From contig DCID01000016.1 in assembly GCA_002315745.1 (NCBI GenBank), positions 18,402 to 82,401 of the forward strand: a stretch of 64,000 nucleotides of DNA, written 5' to 3'. This stretch comes from Bacteroidales bacterium UBA1735. Its GTDB lineage: Bacteria > Bacteroidota > Bacteroidia > Bacteroidales > Paludibacteraceae. Positions 43,751 to 52,556 of this stretch are shown here, piece by piece (positions within the stretch are counted from its first letter, which is position 1; every line of letters starts with the position of its first letter). The notes beneath the pieces are model-generated. The model did no database searches. It saw only the letters and a program-made list of their open reading frames with translations, and was not told the DNA's origin. Made by a program: the position numbers and the translations under genes.

Positions 43751-46700
43751 TTATTGTACTCTATTTCCTAATACTGTGTAATACTCGCTATGGTGTTGGA
43801 TGAATAGTTTCCCATCACGAATTACCTTATGGTTGCTATCATCGGCATCGTTAACGTACTCTACAGCCGTAGGCATCAATAAATGCACCGTCATGGTAGT
43901 ACTCACTTCGCCCCACTGGGCTTGAACAACGACATCGCCTGCCTCGTCTATGTCACTCAAATCTAATATACCATCCTCAATCGAGATGAGACCCGCGGGA
44001 GCGGAGAGAATTGAATAGGTGACCACAGAGTCTGTGTTATTGATCAGCGCATCCTTACAGTCGTAGGTTGTCTGTGGAAGTTCCAGTTCTACGTACTTAT
44101 TGGTGAATAGTAAGTACGGCACAATCTGAATCGGACCTACTACAATCTGCGACTGAGTAGGCGTCTCCTTTGCACGCACGTTAATAGAGAAAGAGGTGTT
44201 GCTCTTGACCTCGAAGACGTAGTTATAAGTCAGTACCAACGATGCATCTCCTACAGCCGACTGGCTATGCGAAACGCTCGTATTGGCCATATTCACGATG
44301 AAGTGAACAGGTGACACCGGATCAACGGCGCGCCAGTTAAAGGACATATACTTCACGCCACCCTCTTGCGCACCATTGGTCGAGATGGAGCCGCCATAGT
44401 TGAGCAAGATGCCTTGTTCACCTGCGACAGTATCCTGCTTATCGCGACTGAAATTAGTAAGGTTCCAATCATAGACAGCATCATCGCCCTCTACATAGAC
44501 AAAACCTTCTGTGGATTGTTTCTTACGGCATTGGCTGAAGGTCTCTATACGATAAGTACCTTCCTCGGGAATGTAGATGACGCTAAGGTTGAAACTTGCC
44601 GATGTAGCTACATACGCTTCCGTGGCAGCCACATATGCCGTGATGACCGCTTGGCCTAAGCCCATGATGGTCACTAAGCCCGTATCATTGACCATTGCCA
44701 CTTTCATGTTGCTACTCGTGTACGTGATAGCACCAATGCTATCGGGTGCAATAAGCGGATTAACAAAAGGTGTATCCGTGATATAAACAATCTTATTCGC
44801 CTCTGCGAAATAGACACGTGGTGCGACTTCTATATAAAGCATGAGCATTGTATATACAGCACCCTCGAAACAAGATGCCTTCACTTTGATATAGCCACCA
44901 TGGATAATATCACTCAAGTCCACTACGCCATCGATGATGGTAATCTCTTGACCAATGGTGTTCTCGATCACCTCAAAGACAGGTTCTTCGCCCGAGTTAT
45001 TGATGAGTATGGGCTTGAGGTCGTAACTGTCGTTGTTCGTGTCGATGGTATCCACATGATTAGGTTGTTTAAAGAGCAGATACGGTGTAATCGAAACCGC
45101 TCCAATGATGGGTTGGGTCTGTGCGGTTGCAGCCTGAGCGCCCATCGAGATGGAGAAGGCGCAGTTGGACTTAACGGCAAACTGATTGGTATAGTTCATC
45201 ACATAGTTAGCTGAACCAGGATTAGCACGCTGCACTTCGTCAGTCACTTCGCCTACTTGCACGGTGAACTGCACGGGCTTGGTGTCATCCGAAGCGCGCC
45301 AATCAAAGGACACATCCTTGATACCGCCTTCCTGCACACCATCGGTGGCAATAGTTCCTTCATATAGTAAGCGCGTGCCCTGACTGGCGCAAACAACATC
45401 GCTCGTCGAACGCTGGAAATGGCTCAACTGCCAATCATAATAACCTTTATCCCCCACCACATCGACCACTTCCTCGCTTTCGGTCAGGGTGCATTGCTCC
45501 CATTTCTCTTTATGCGCCAATGTGTCCTTATAGATAACAGCAAAACCCGTGATATGCAACTGACAGTTGTTGGTGTTCGCCTTGTCACCCGTAAAGAAAT
45601 GTACCGAATCGCCGTTCACGGACACCATCGCGCCACTCTCTATCCAATCTTCCTCAGGGATATTCTTACCATCAATGCCCCAGTTCTTCGTCAGCACGGC
45701 ATTATTGAGTGGATCGTAGGTGAGCGATACCGATTGGATGATTGTTCCTGGGCGCGCCTTGAAATAGAAACCACCACTCCATTGGTAGCAATGGAAGGAC
45801 TTAGTGGTAGAGTAATACTTGACATTATCCGTCTTATCGGAATGGAAGGAAATAGCGTTATTGAACGGTATATTCACAGGGCAATAAGCATCTGCCCAAC
45901 CATACTGTTTGCCCAAGTCGGTGGTCGTACGCAACATACTCTCGCCTGCGTTGGGGTCATTATAGGACACTTCCCATTTAGTGATACGTATCTGTCCATT
46001 GGTCACGGTATCGGTTGTGCCAACATAAAACGTGATGGCATTGTCATTGACTTCGACTAACTCGCCGCTGGCAATCTGATCTTCGGGAGCAATCTGCTTG
46101 CCATCCACGCCCCAGTTCTGCGTGAGTACACCCGCATTGACGCTGCCGTAAGTCAGTTTGACGGACTGGATAGTCACTCCCTCTCGCGCACGAATCGTGA
46201 ACGAACCGAGCCACTGATAGCAATGGCAGGATTTGGTGTTCATCGTATATTTCATCGTGCCATCTTTCTCCACATCGACGGACAGGGCTTCGTTGAGATT
46301 GAAATTGCGCAAACTGGTCTCGTTCGCCCAACCATACTCGTTCGCCAACTCCTGCGTAGTCTTCGATACACTCAAATCATTGGATGTCACGTAGGTCACT
46401 TCAAAAGCCGTGATACGTATCTGACCATCCGTCTCGTTGGTAGAACGACCGACATAGAGCGTGATACGATTGGCATTCACAGGGAAGGTTTCGTTATTCT
46501 TCACCTGATTTGCCGCGGGGATATTCTTACCATCCGTACCATAATCCGTGGTTGCCACACTATTGGCTTTGGTGACATAATAGGTCAATTTAATGGACTG
46601 AATCATCGCGCCAGGCAGTGCTTCAATGGCGAACTCGCCCTTGCGGCAACCTTGATAATAACGCATCGACTTAGCCGTATTGTCTGAGCAATACTTGGCA

Positions 46701-46879
46701 TTACCAGTCGTGCCCGTGACTGTAATAACGCCGTCTAACGGAAACGAGAGATAGGTAGAATCATGAGCCCAACCGTTTTGAGTAGCTAAATCGGCAACGG
46801 TCTTAGATACCGTCACCACCTGTCCTGAAAAAACGTTAACAGAGAGTAGCAATGCTAATGCTAAATATACATTCTTCAT
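43751..46879 (-). CDS. Secreted modular protein (1042 aa), first gene of the modular operon
   Basis: Signal peptide (MKNVYLALALLLSVNVFSG). Three type 1 modules, the first with MRYYQGCRKGEFAIEALPG and the next two with the Cys-Tyr variant (HCYQWLGSFTIRAREG, HCYQWSGGFYFKARPG). Then a type 2 module (YDWQLSHFQRS ... EGGIKDVSFDWRAS ... SITPYLLF), Ig-like domains, a second type 2 module (YDWNLTNFSRD), an Ig-like segment, PTAVEYV and tail KVIRDGKLFIQHHSEYYTVLG. No catalytic motif; probably adhesive or glycan-binding. Expression starts at the paired-box promoter shared divergently with the regulator gene. Confidence 0.83.
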   Translation of the reverse strand: MKNVYLALALLLSVNVFSGQVVTVSKTVADLATQNGWAHDSTYLSFPLDGVITVTGTTGNAKYCSDNTAKSMRYYQGCRKGEFAIEALPGAMIQSIKLTYYVTKANSVATTDYGTDGKNIPAANQVKNNETFPVNANRITLYVGRSTNETDGQIRITAFEVTYVTSNDLSVSKTTQELANEYGWANETSLRNFNLNEALSVDVEKDGTMKYTMNTKSCHCYQWLGSFTIRAREGVTIQSVKLTYGSVNAGVLTQNWGVDGKQIAPEDQIASGELVEVNDNAITFYVGTTDTVTNGQIRITKWEVSYNDPNAGESMLRTTTDLGKQYGWADAYCPVNIPFNNAISFHSDKTDNVKYYSTTKSFHCYQWSGGFYFKARPGTIIQSVSLTYDPLNNAVLTKNWGIDGKNIPEEDWIESGAMVSVNGDSVHFFTGDKANTNNCQLHITGFAVIYKDTLAHKEKWEQCTLTESEEVVDVVGDKGYYDWQLSHFQRSTSDVVCASQGTRLLYEGTIATDGVQEGGIKDVSFDWRASDDTKPVQFTVQVGEVTDEVQRANPGSANYVMNYTNQFAVKSNCAFSISMGAQAATAQTQPIIGAVSITPYLLFKQPNHVDTIDTNNDSYDLKPILINNSGEEPVFEVIENTIGQEITIIDGVVDLSDIIHGGYIKVKASCFEGAVYTMLMLYIEVAPRVYFAEANKIVYITDTPFVNPLIAPDSIGAITYTSSNMKVAMVNDTGLVTIMGLGQAVITAYVAATEAYVATSASFNLSVIYIPEEGTYRIETFSQCRKKQSTEGFVYVEGDDAVYDWNLTNFSRDKQDTVAGEQGILLNYGGSISTNGAQEGGVKYMSFNWRAVDPVSPVHFIVNMANTSVSHSQSAVGDASLVLTYNYVFEVKSNTSFSINVRAKETPTQSQIVVGPIQIVPYLLFTNKYVELELPQTTYDCKDALINNTDSVVTYSILSAPAGLISIEDGILDLSDIDEAGDVVVQAQWGEVSTTMTVHLLMPTAVEYVNDADDSNHKVIRDGKLFIQHHSEYYTVLGNRVQ

Positions 46880-46927
46880 AGTATTTTGAACTTTGAACTT
46901 TTATACTTTTAATTCTAAATTCGAGTG

Positions 46928-47049
46928 CAAAATTACAAATTAGTACGCACGTACGCAATAGAGCATGTGATTTAGTAGTAAAGCAAAATCGCTTATTATT
47001 TAATTATCAGTAATATACATATACACAACACACGCAATTTGGTAGTGAT
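46928..47049 (-). promoter_or_regulatory. Promoter with paired 12-bp boxes upstream of the modular operon
   Basis: Boxes are TTTAGTAGTAAA at 46971-46982 and TTTGGTAGTGAT at 47038-47049, 67 bp apart. TTG at 46958-46956, 20-bp spacer, TAATTTTG at 46935-46928; box-to-TTG gap 12 bp. The distal box is 16 bp from the TTG of the divergent regulator promoter and may serve both genes. Confidence 0.83.
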
Positions 47050-47065
47050 ATTTGGGCGTACAAAT

Positions 47066-47096
47066 TTGCATATGTCAATTTTTTTTTGTACCTTTG
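47066..47096 (+). promoter_or_regulatory. Promoter of the DUF6377-type regulator gene
   Basis: TTG 47066-47068, 20-bp spacer, TACCTTTG 47089-47096. The expected transcript start is only about 20 nt before the ATG at 47123, which favours that ATG over the GTG at 47114. Confidence 0.8.
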
Positions 47097-47113
47097 CAAC
47101 CAGTTTCTAAATC

Positions 47114-48607
47114 GTGCGCGCTATGAATACGTTAATTATTTTCCTCATGACAATGATTCCGATGGATTCGCTCATCATGCAGTTGGACGATGCCGTCATT
47201 CATCGTCAGGTCTACATTGACCAACGATTGGCTAAGATTGATTCCCTCAAAGCCTTGCCTCGGACATTGGATATCGCCGAACAGATTTACGAAGCCTACG
47301 ACGGTTTTGACACTGACTCCGCCATGTACTATGCGCAACGTTGTGCACCGCAACGCGCCAAAATACACTACGCCAAATGCCTTGCTACTAATGGTATGTT
47401 TGAAGCAGCCAAACAGATTCTCATGCCTATGGAATCCCATGTGCTACCAGAGAATAAGCACCTCTATTACAAGAACCTGTGTCTCGCCTACGTATGGGAA
47501 CGAGATTTTTCGACGATCGACTCCACTCGGCATCAGATACGGGCATTAATTCCCATTATTCGCGATAGTATCATCGCTACCTCCACCGACTCTATATGGG
47601 CGATACAAGAGCAAGCATCCATCATTCGACGGCAACATCCAGAACAAGCCATCGCTTTGCTTTCCCCTATCATCGATACACTCCCGCAACATGACAATAT
47701 GCTCCGTTACCTGTGCCATACGATGGCTTCCTGTTATGCGATAATGGGGGATGAAGATATGGCCATCTATTACTTCGCCCAATCAGCCTTGTGCGACGAA
47801 TTAGTTGGTGCGATGGAACATAGTTCGTTACGTGAATTGGCACGACTGATGATTAAACGAGGAGACATACAACATGCCTACCTATATATGTCATGTTGTT
47901 TAGCAGATGCCGAATTCTGCAATGCGCGACTACGTATCGTAGAGATAGCAGACGATATGCCGATGATTTTAGACAGTTACAACCAGTATGTCCAATCCCG
48001 CCATCGGCAATCAATCATCTGGAACTGCAGTTTAACACTACTCCTTATTGTTTCAATTACCTTACTGCTCTGGCTTAATCATACTAAGAAGAGATTGCAC
48101 AACGTGCTCAAGCAACTTCAGCAAGCAAATAACGAACTGTCCATATCCAATCGTATCCGTAGCGCCTATGTCACACAGTATATGGATGAGTGCTCACAGA
48201 TTATCGAACGTATGGCAACGTTTCATCAGAACCTAAGACGTTTATCGGTCAAAGATGATACGAATGAATTATTTTCCATCCTTAAAAAGGATGATTTTAT
48301 CAAGGACAACTTAGCCGAGTTCTATCAGCACTTTGATGAAACCTTCCTCGGACTATTTCCTCATTTCGTAGATAAAGTGAATGAACTACTCATTCCCGAT
48401 GGACGCTTTCAAGTGGATAAGAAAGGACAACTATCTACCCCATTGCGTATCTATGCACTCATCCGCTTAGGCATCACCAATTCAGAAGATATTGCCAAGT
48501 TCCTCCGCGTCTCCACACAGACTGTGTTTAACTACCGCACTACCATACGCAATCGCGCCATTGGCGACCGCAACGAGTTAGAAACCAAGATTGCCGCAAT
48601 CGTATAA
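47114..48607 (+). CDS. TPR-transmembrane-HTH regulator (DUF6377-like)
   Basis: 497 residues from GTG, 494 from the ATG at 47123, which gives a better signal-anchor (MNTLIIFLMTMIPMDSL). The N-terminal ~290 residues are helical TPR-like repeats likely in the periplasm. A membrane segment (IIWNCSLTLLLIVSITLLLWL, about 301-321) is followed by a coiled coil (HNVLKQLQQANNELSISN) and a cytoplasmic domain ending in a helix-turn-helix (RIYALIRLGITNSEDIAKFLRVSTQTVFNYRTTIRN, about 445-480). Known: this layout is the DUF6377 group, presumed one-protein sensors. Its location beside the paired boxes makes it the prime candidate regulator of the modular proteins and PUL; that is inference. Its 3' end overlaps the convergent gene by 30 bp. 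Confidence 0.82.
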   Translation: MRAMNTLIIFLMTMIPMDSLIMQLDDAVIHRQVYIDQRLAKIDSLKALPRTLDIAEQIYEAYDGFDTDSAMYYAQRCAPQRAKIHYAKCLATNGMFEAAKQILMPMESHVLPENKHLYYKNLCLAYVWERDFSTIDSTRHQIRALIPIIRDSIIATSTDSIWAIQEQASIIRRQHPEQAIALLSPIIDTLPQHDNMLRYLCHTMASCYAIMGDEDMAIYYFAQSALCDELVGAMEHSSLRELARLMIKRGDIQHAYLYMSCCLADAEFCNARLRIVEIADDMPMILDSYNQYVQSRHRQSIIWNCSLTLLLIVSITLLLWLNHTKKRLHNVLKQLQQANNELSISNRIRSAYVTQYMDECSQIIERMATFHQNLRRLSVKDDTNELFSILKKDDFIKDNLAEFYQHFDETFLGLFPHFVDKVNELLIPDGRFQVDKKGQLSTPLRIYALIRLGITNSEDIAKFLRVSTQTVFNYRTTIRNRAIGDRNELETKIAAIV

Positions 48608-49345
48608 GAAAGAGTCGGCTTGGGAGAGTTGATCGATTTTGCCGACGTCCATCATACGATAGTCGGCGGGGACATATGCCTCAAACGAACCGGCTGGCAT
48701 GGCTAAGAAAAGATCAATCAAAGAGAAAACGGGATTGGTCTTTTTGAGTTGTAACATCGTTGGTAAGATCGTACTCGGACGCAAAATAGACATACCCGAA
48801 AAAGCCAATCGACGATACGTAGAAGGCAAGGGTTGCCCCATGCAACCGCGTTCTTCCCCCGTCGCTATATTCGTCCATCCTACCAAACGATTAGCCTCAT
48901 CAAAACACAGATAACGCTGAGTGACGCGGTCGCTGACGACGAGCAGGTTGCACGCCCTTCGGGCTGTTGCACGCCCTTCGGGCTGTTGCAGGTTGATATT
49001 GGATAAAATATCTACATTGAGGGCAAGGATAGGCTCATCATCGGTGCCAAAGAGCCCATCTTCTATAGCTTTGCATAATCCTCCACCCGTATTGAGCAAC
49101 AAATCCCGTTCGTCAGAGAAAGTGATATGACAGCCAAAATCGTTGTTCCGATGCACCTCATCGATGATCATCTGCGCGAAATGGTGCACATTGATGACTA
49201 TATCGGAGATACCTGCCTGACGGAGCATCTGAATCTGGTAATGGAGCAAAGGCTTACCTGCCACGGGCACTAACGCCTTAGGCATCGTGTCGGTCAGCGG
49301 TCGTAACCGCGTACCCAACCCCGCCGCAAAAATCATGGCTCTCAT
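48578..49345 (-). CDS. Sugar nucleotidyltransferase (MurU/mannose-1-P guanylyltransferase-like)
   Basis: 255 residues. The N-terminal signature AAGLGTRLRPLTDTMPKALVPV (residues 7-28) is the nucleotide-binding GxGTRLxPLT...PK motif; NVD (about 114-116) is the metal-binding aspartate region; MMDVG lies near the C-terminus. Members activate sugar-1-phosphates; MurU-type enzymes act in cell-wall recycling. It overlaps the lipid kinase gene by 4 bp (ATGA). A 19-bp repeat at 48948-48992 has changed the stretch LQQPEGRATARRAC between beta strands, probably in a loop. The end overlaps the regulator gene on the other strand. Confidence 0.82.
   Translation of the reverse strand: MRAMIFAAGLGTRLRPLTDTMPKALVPVAGKPLLHYQIQMLRQAGISDIVINVHHFAQMIIDEVHRNNDFGCHITFSDERDLLLNTGGGLCKAIEDGLFGTDDEPILALNVDILSNINLQQPEGRATARRACNLLVVSDRVTQRYLCFDEANRLVGWTNIATGEERGCMGQPLPSTYRRLAFSGMSILRPSTILPTMLQLKKTNPVFSLIDLFLAMPAGSFEAYVPADYRMMDVGKIDQLSQADSFLYDCGNLGF
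48948..48992 (-). repeat. 19-bp tandem repeat with GCCC-TTCG-GGC hairpins inside the nucleotidyltransferase gene
   Basis: TTGCACGCCCTTCGGGCTG starts at 48948 and 48967, with a third partial start at 48986. Each unit contains a GCCC-TTCG-GGC mini-hairpin. The period is not a multiple of 3, so the copies are read in different frames. Confidence 0.85.
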
Positions 49346-50307
49346 TGGAAATCGTGTATCTCTTTACCTTCCTCACAATAGGACGGCACCGTCATGCACA
49401 AGGCATGATGCAAGCAATGAACCTCGCAGGGGCCCATAATATCCATTAAGATACCATCGGTCTCAAAAACAAGGTGCTTATTGGTATTTATCTCAATTTT
49501 CTTTGCTGTAAAAGTATGTATAAAAGGCAATAGGTGCAACTTACCCGAAAAGAGATTGGGCACCGCTTTAATCACCTGTTTGAAAGTTGGTTTATCCACG
49601 AACATCGAATGGAAGATACCATCACGCGGATCGGCTTCAGGGTTCTGACGCATACCGCCACCCGAGTATGGACCGTTACCGATATTCATGGTGAACATCT
49701 TACTATTGGTCACTTCCCGACCATCCGCTACCAACTGCGTGTGCATGGACTTATGCGTGCGCAAAGCCATAATCAATCCAAAGAGATAATTGACATGATG
49801 GCTACCTATATAAGGTTTGAGTTTGAGTGCTTCCACACAGGTGACAGCATCCACACCAAAACCAACAGAGTTGATGAAATAGCGGTGATGCTCTACCCCA
49901 TTACGCCAATAGGTAACACAACCTACATCCATAGGTTGCGCTTTGCCGTTAAAGAACAAGTCGAGCGAACGCTTAAAATCCTTATTGAGTCCCCAGAACC
50001 GTGCCCAGTCATTGCCTGTGCCACGTGGCATGAGGCCAAACTGTACTTTCTTACGTTGCTCTTCAGGAACCTCAGCACGCATGATACCATTAACGACTTC
50101 GGATAGTGTACCATCCCCTCCTAAAACGAGTATTTGGTCATACCCTTTCTCCACCAACTCCCGTGCCAACTCAATGGCATGGTTGGCATACTTAGTGACC
50201 CGATAGGTAAAAGGTTGATGACGTTTCTTGAGCAGCTTCCATAAGTACAACCGCTGCGCTCTAAAATAGCGTTTCCCTGATTTAGGATTAATGATGATGC
50301 CTAACAT
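49342..50307 (-). CDS. Diacylglycerol/lipid kinase family protein (YegS/DgkB-like)
   Basis: 321 residues. The nucleotide-binding motif GGDGTLSEVVNG (about 83-94) and PRGTGNDWAR (about 115-124) define the DAGK catalytic family; NPKSGK is at residues 7-12. It phosphorylates lipid substrates at the inner face of the membrane. It sits between an efflux operon and a sugar nucleotidyltransferase, with an 18-bp gap upstream and a 4-bp overlap downstream. The natural lipid is unknown. Confidence 0.9.
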   Translation of the reverse strand: MLGIIINPKSGKRYFRAQRLYLWKLLKKRHQPFTYRVTKYANHAIELARELVEKGYDQILVLGGDGTLSEVVNGIMRAEVPEEQRKKVQFGLMPRGTGNDWARFWGLNKDFKRSLDLFFNGKAQPMDVGCVTYWRNGVEHHRYFINSVGFGVDAVTCVEALKLKPYIGSHHVNYLFGLIMALRTHKSMHTQLVADGREVTNSKMFTMNIGNGPYSGGGMRQNPEADPRDGIFHSMFVDKPTFKQVIKAVPNLFSGKLHLLPFIHTFTAKKIEINTNKHLVFETDGILMDIMGPCEVHCLHHALCMTVPSYCEEGKEIHDFQ

Positions 50308-50325
50308 GATAACGAGATTTAATAA

Positions 50326-51201
50326 TTAACGGACATCTTGTACCAAACGAACTGCCATACCTACTGCCAAAGACTGCTGGTTTCTCTCAATGAGAATCAT
50401 TGTATCTGGGCCATGGAACAAATTATACTGGTGAGCAATCACTTCCCAACTAGCACCATTCTGAGTCTCTGGATCATTAGGAGCCAACCAATACGCGCAT
50501 CTCATGCCCACGTCATCCACAAGCACCTTAGCCGTATCCGTAATCACCAGTAAAGGATTGATAGGACGATAGCCCCCAGCAGGGAAGAAAACAACTCCTT
50601 CAGACGCCAACTGATCACATTCAGCCTTGGTATAGGCAGGTACTTGCGACCAATCTAACGAATCTTTCATAGGCTGCATCTGATGCGAACCTGCCGTCCA
50701 ACCATCAGGGCATAGAATCATCATCAGTTTCTTATCCACTTGACCTATAAAGAACAATTTCTCCGCATTTGGCCGTTCATAAGCCAGATATTCCCACTCT
50801 AACTCCGCCAAGGAACGCCATATACCTCCACGATTACCACCATTAGAGATAGGCTTGGTGCCCCAATCAACGAAATTTTGATAGAACAATTCCAATGGTC
50901 CATAACTAGCGGGGTAATTCCCCGTACCATTACCAAATAAATCGATGTATCCCACATAATTGCGCGAGATAAGCCAGTTATCCTCTCCTATGACAGTCAT
51001 CTGATCAGGCGCAAAACGAAAGACCTTCGTATTAGGGCAATATTGTAAATTACCTTGGGAGAAATAAACTTTCTGGTCTTCCCCTACCGTAAACTGTCCT
51101 TGGAGACGTCCTTGTTTCAATTGCTCCTCCGTAATAGGATCACTCTGACTGCACGACCAACAGGTGGCAGCGATCATCAGCATATAAATATAGTGTTTCA
51201 T
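50326..51201 (-). CDS. Lipoprotein of the FISUMP-like / 'FSQGNLQY' family
   Basis: 291 residues. Lipoprotein signal ends in CWSC (lipid Cys near residue 17). The mature protein has VYFSQGNLQYCPNTKVFRF and GYIDLFGNGTGNY early, WTAGSHQ in the middle, and the closing MAVRLVQDVR. These match a widespread Bacteroidales surface domain related to the Fibrobacter major paralogous (FISUMP) domain. Function is not established. It lies 5 bp after the TolC-type gene and is presumably cotranscribed with the efflux operon. Confidence 0.7.
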   Translation of the reverse strand: MKHYIYMLMIAATCWSCSQSDPITEEQLKQGRLQGQFTVGEDQKVYFSQGNLQYCPNTKVFRFAPDQMTVIGEDNWLISRNYVGYIDLFGNGTGNYPASYGPLELFYQNFVDWGTKPISNGGNRGGIWRSLAELEWEYLAYERPNAEKLFFIGQVDKKLMMILCPDGWTAGSHQMQPMKDSLDWSQVPAYTKAECDQLASEGVVFFPAGGYRPINPLLVITDTAKVLVDDVGMRCAYWLAPNDPETQNGASWEVIAHQYNLFHGPDTMILIERNQQSLAVGMAVRLVQDVR

Positions 51202-51206
51202 CGTTT

Positions 51207-52556
51207 CTATTTATTATAATCGTTAAACTTACGCAAAGCCGTTCTATACGAGATACGCGCATCGGTGTACCCATTGAGTGCCATGCTCAATAGCAACTCT
51301 GCCTCTAACAGTTCGGTCATCGTACCTGCACCCGCCTGATAGTTGAGCAAAGCGATCCGGTAGTTCTCCTCCGCCAGTTTGATATTATTATCCGTCTGCA
51401 ACATGAGACTAATCGATTCCGTAAGGGTATTATAGACCTGCTCGTTCTGTAGATTGAGTTTTCCATAGAGGTCTTCCTTCTGCGCCTTGGCACGCTCAAT
51501 ACGCATATTATGTTCTTTGATCTTATGAGCAGTCTCACCCCATTGTGTCAAGGGAATAGTAACAAACGCAAAACCGACCACATTCCAATAGCCTGGTGCC
51601 GTCTTAAGGTTCACATTATTGGTGTAACCACCCTGCGCACCTAATCCAATATGTGGTAAGGTCGAACCAATCGTAATCTTCTTTTGTAGTTCCTCAGCCT
51701 TGATTTGCAAATCTAATAACTGCGTCTCTGGACGTCCATCAATAGAGAACTCGTCCACGTGAATGACCAAAGGAATAGAGTCCTCATGTTGGAATCGTTC
51801 TACCCCTAACTCCTCCGTATATTCCTTACCAATAAGTTGGCATAGCGAGCGAGAAGCGAGGTGGATACCATTCTCCAGTTGCAGTTTCTTAGTGATCAAG
51901 TCCGTTCTAGCCAGTTGCACACGCAGCAAGTCATTTCGAGACACAACGCCTGCGTTAAAGGCTAACTCCGCAATGCCGTAGATAGTATCTAAGAGTTCTG
52001 TGCTACGCTTAATCGTCTCACGTTTATCCATCAGTCCGGACACTAACCAATAGGTCTCCTCTACATTCTGAAGCACATCCCGTTCGGTAATATCCTGCTT
52101 GAGCACGGAGGCATCTATACCTAACTTAGCCAACTTATTGCCATTGACAATCTGACCACCCCAATAGACAGGCTGTACTGCCATCGCACCTGCCGCGAGG
52201 AAATGTTCCATCAAAGGGATCTCACTCTCTAACTGCTGACCATCATACTGCTGTGCCAACTGTTCATTGACTTGACGGTAGAGATCGGAGAGGTTACCCA
52301 TGTTCATGTAGTTTAAGTCCACACGGAAGAGCGGATTGGCACCGTGGAAAGCAAACGCATTCGCATCTACTCGTGGAAAGAATTTCCACAGCACCTGTTT
52401 CTTCACCTCTTGTGCCATGGCAACCTCTAAGTTGCCTGCCTTAATCGTACAGTTACGCTGCTGCGCCCACTTCAGACAAGAGTCCAAAGGCAGCACTTCC
52501 GCCTGCATCGATATGATGCCACATAAAGCGACGGCTATAATAATGATTCTTTTCAT
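51207..52556 (-). CDS. TolC-family outer-membrane efflux channel
   Basis: 449 residues from ATG 52556, which overlaps the RND stop in ATGA; a longer frame to 52658 would run into the RND gene and is not supported. Signal peptide MKRIIIIAVALCGIISMQA. Two helical/beta repeats with long coiled coils (ETIKRSTELLDTIYGIAELAFNAGV; NLQNEQVYNTLTESI; ALLNYQAGAGTMTELLEAELLL) fit the TolC/OprM fold. It exports substrates taken by the RND pump to the outside. Confidence 0.92.
   Translation of the reverse strand: MKRIIIIAVALCGIISMQAEVLPLDSCLKWAQQRNCTIKAGNLEVAMAQEVKKQVLWKFFPRVDANAFAFHGANPLFRVDLNYMNMGNLSDLYRQVNEQLAQQYDGQQLESEIPLMEHFLAAGAMAVQPVYWGGQIVNGNKLAKLGIDASVLKQDITERDVLQNVEETYWLVSGLMDKRETIKRSTELLDTIYGIAELAFNAGVVSRNDLLRVQLARTDLITKKLQLENGIHLASRSLCQLIGKEYTEELGVERFQHEDSIPLVIHVDEFSIDGRPETQLLDLQIKAEELQKKITIGSTLPHIGLGAQGGYTNNVNLKTAPGYWNVVGFAFVTIPLTQWGETAHKIKEHNMRIERAKAQKEDLYGKLNLQNEQVYNTLTESISLMLQTDNNIKLAEENYRIALLNYQAGAGTMTELLEAELLLSMALNGYTDARISYRTALRKFNDYNK

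Noticed and set aside
47114..48607. Classical hybrid two-component system (HTCS) or SusR-type regulator
   Set aside because: No histidine kinase, receiver or AraC domain; the layout is TPR, membrane helix, coiled coil and a DUF6377-like HTH.
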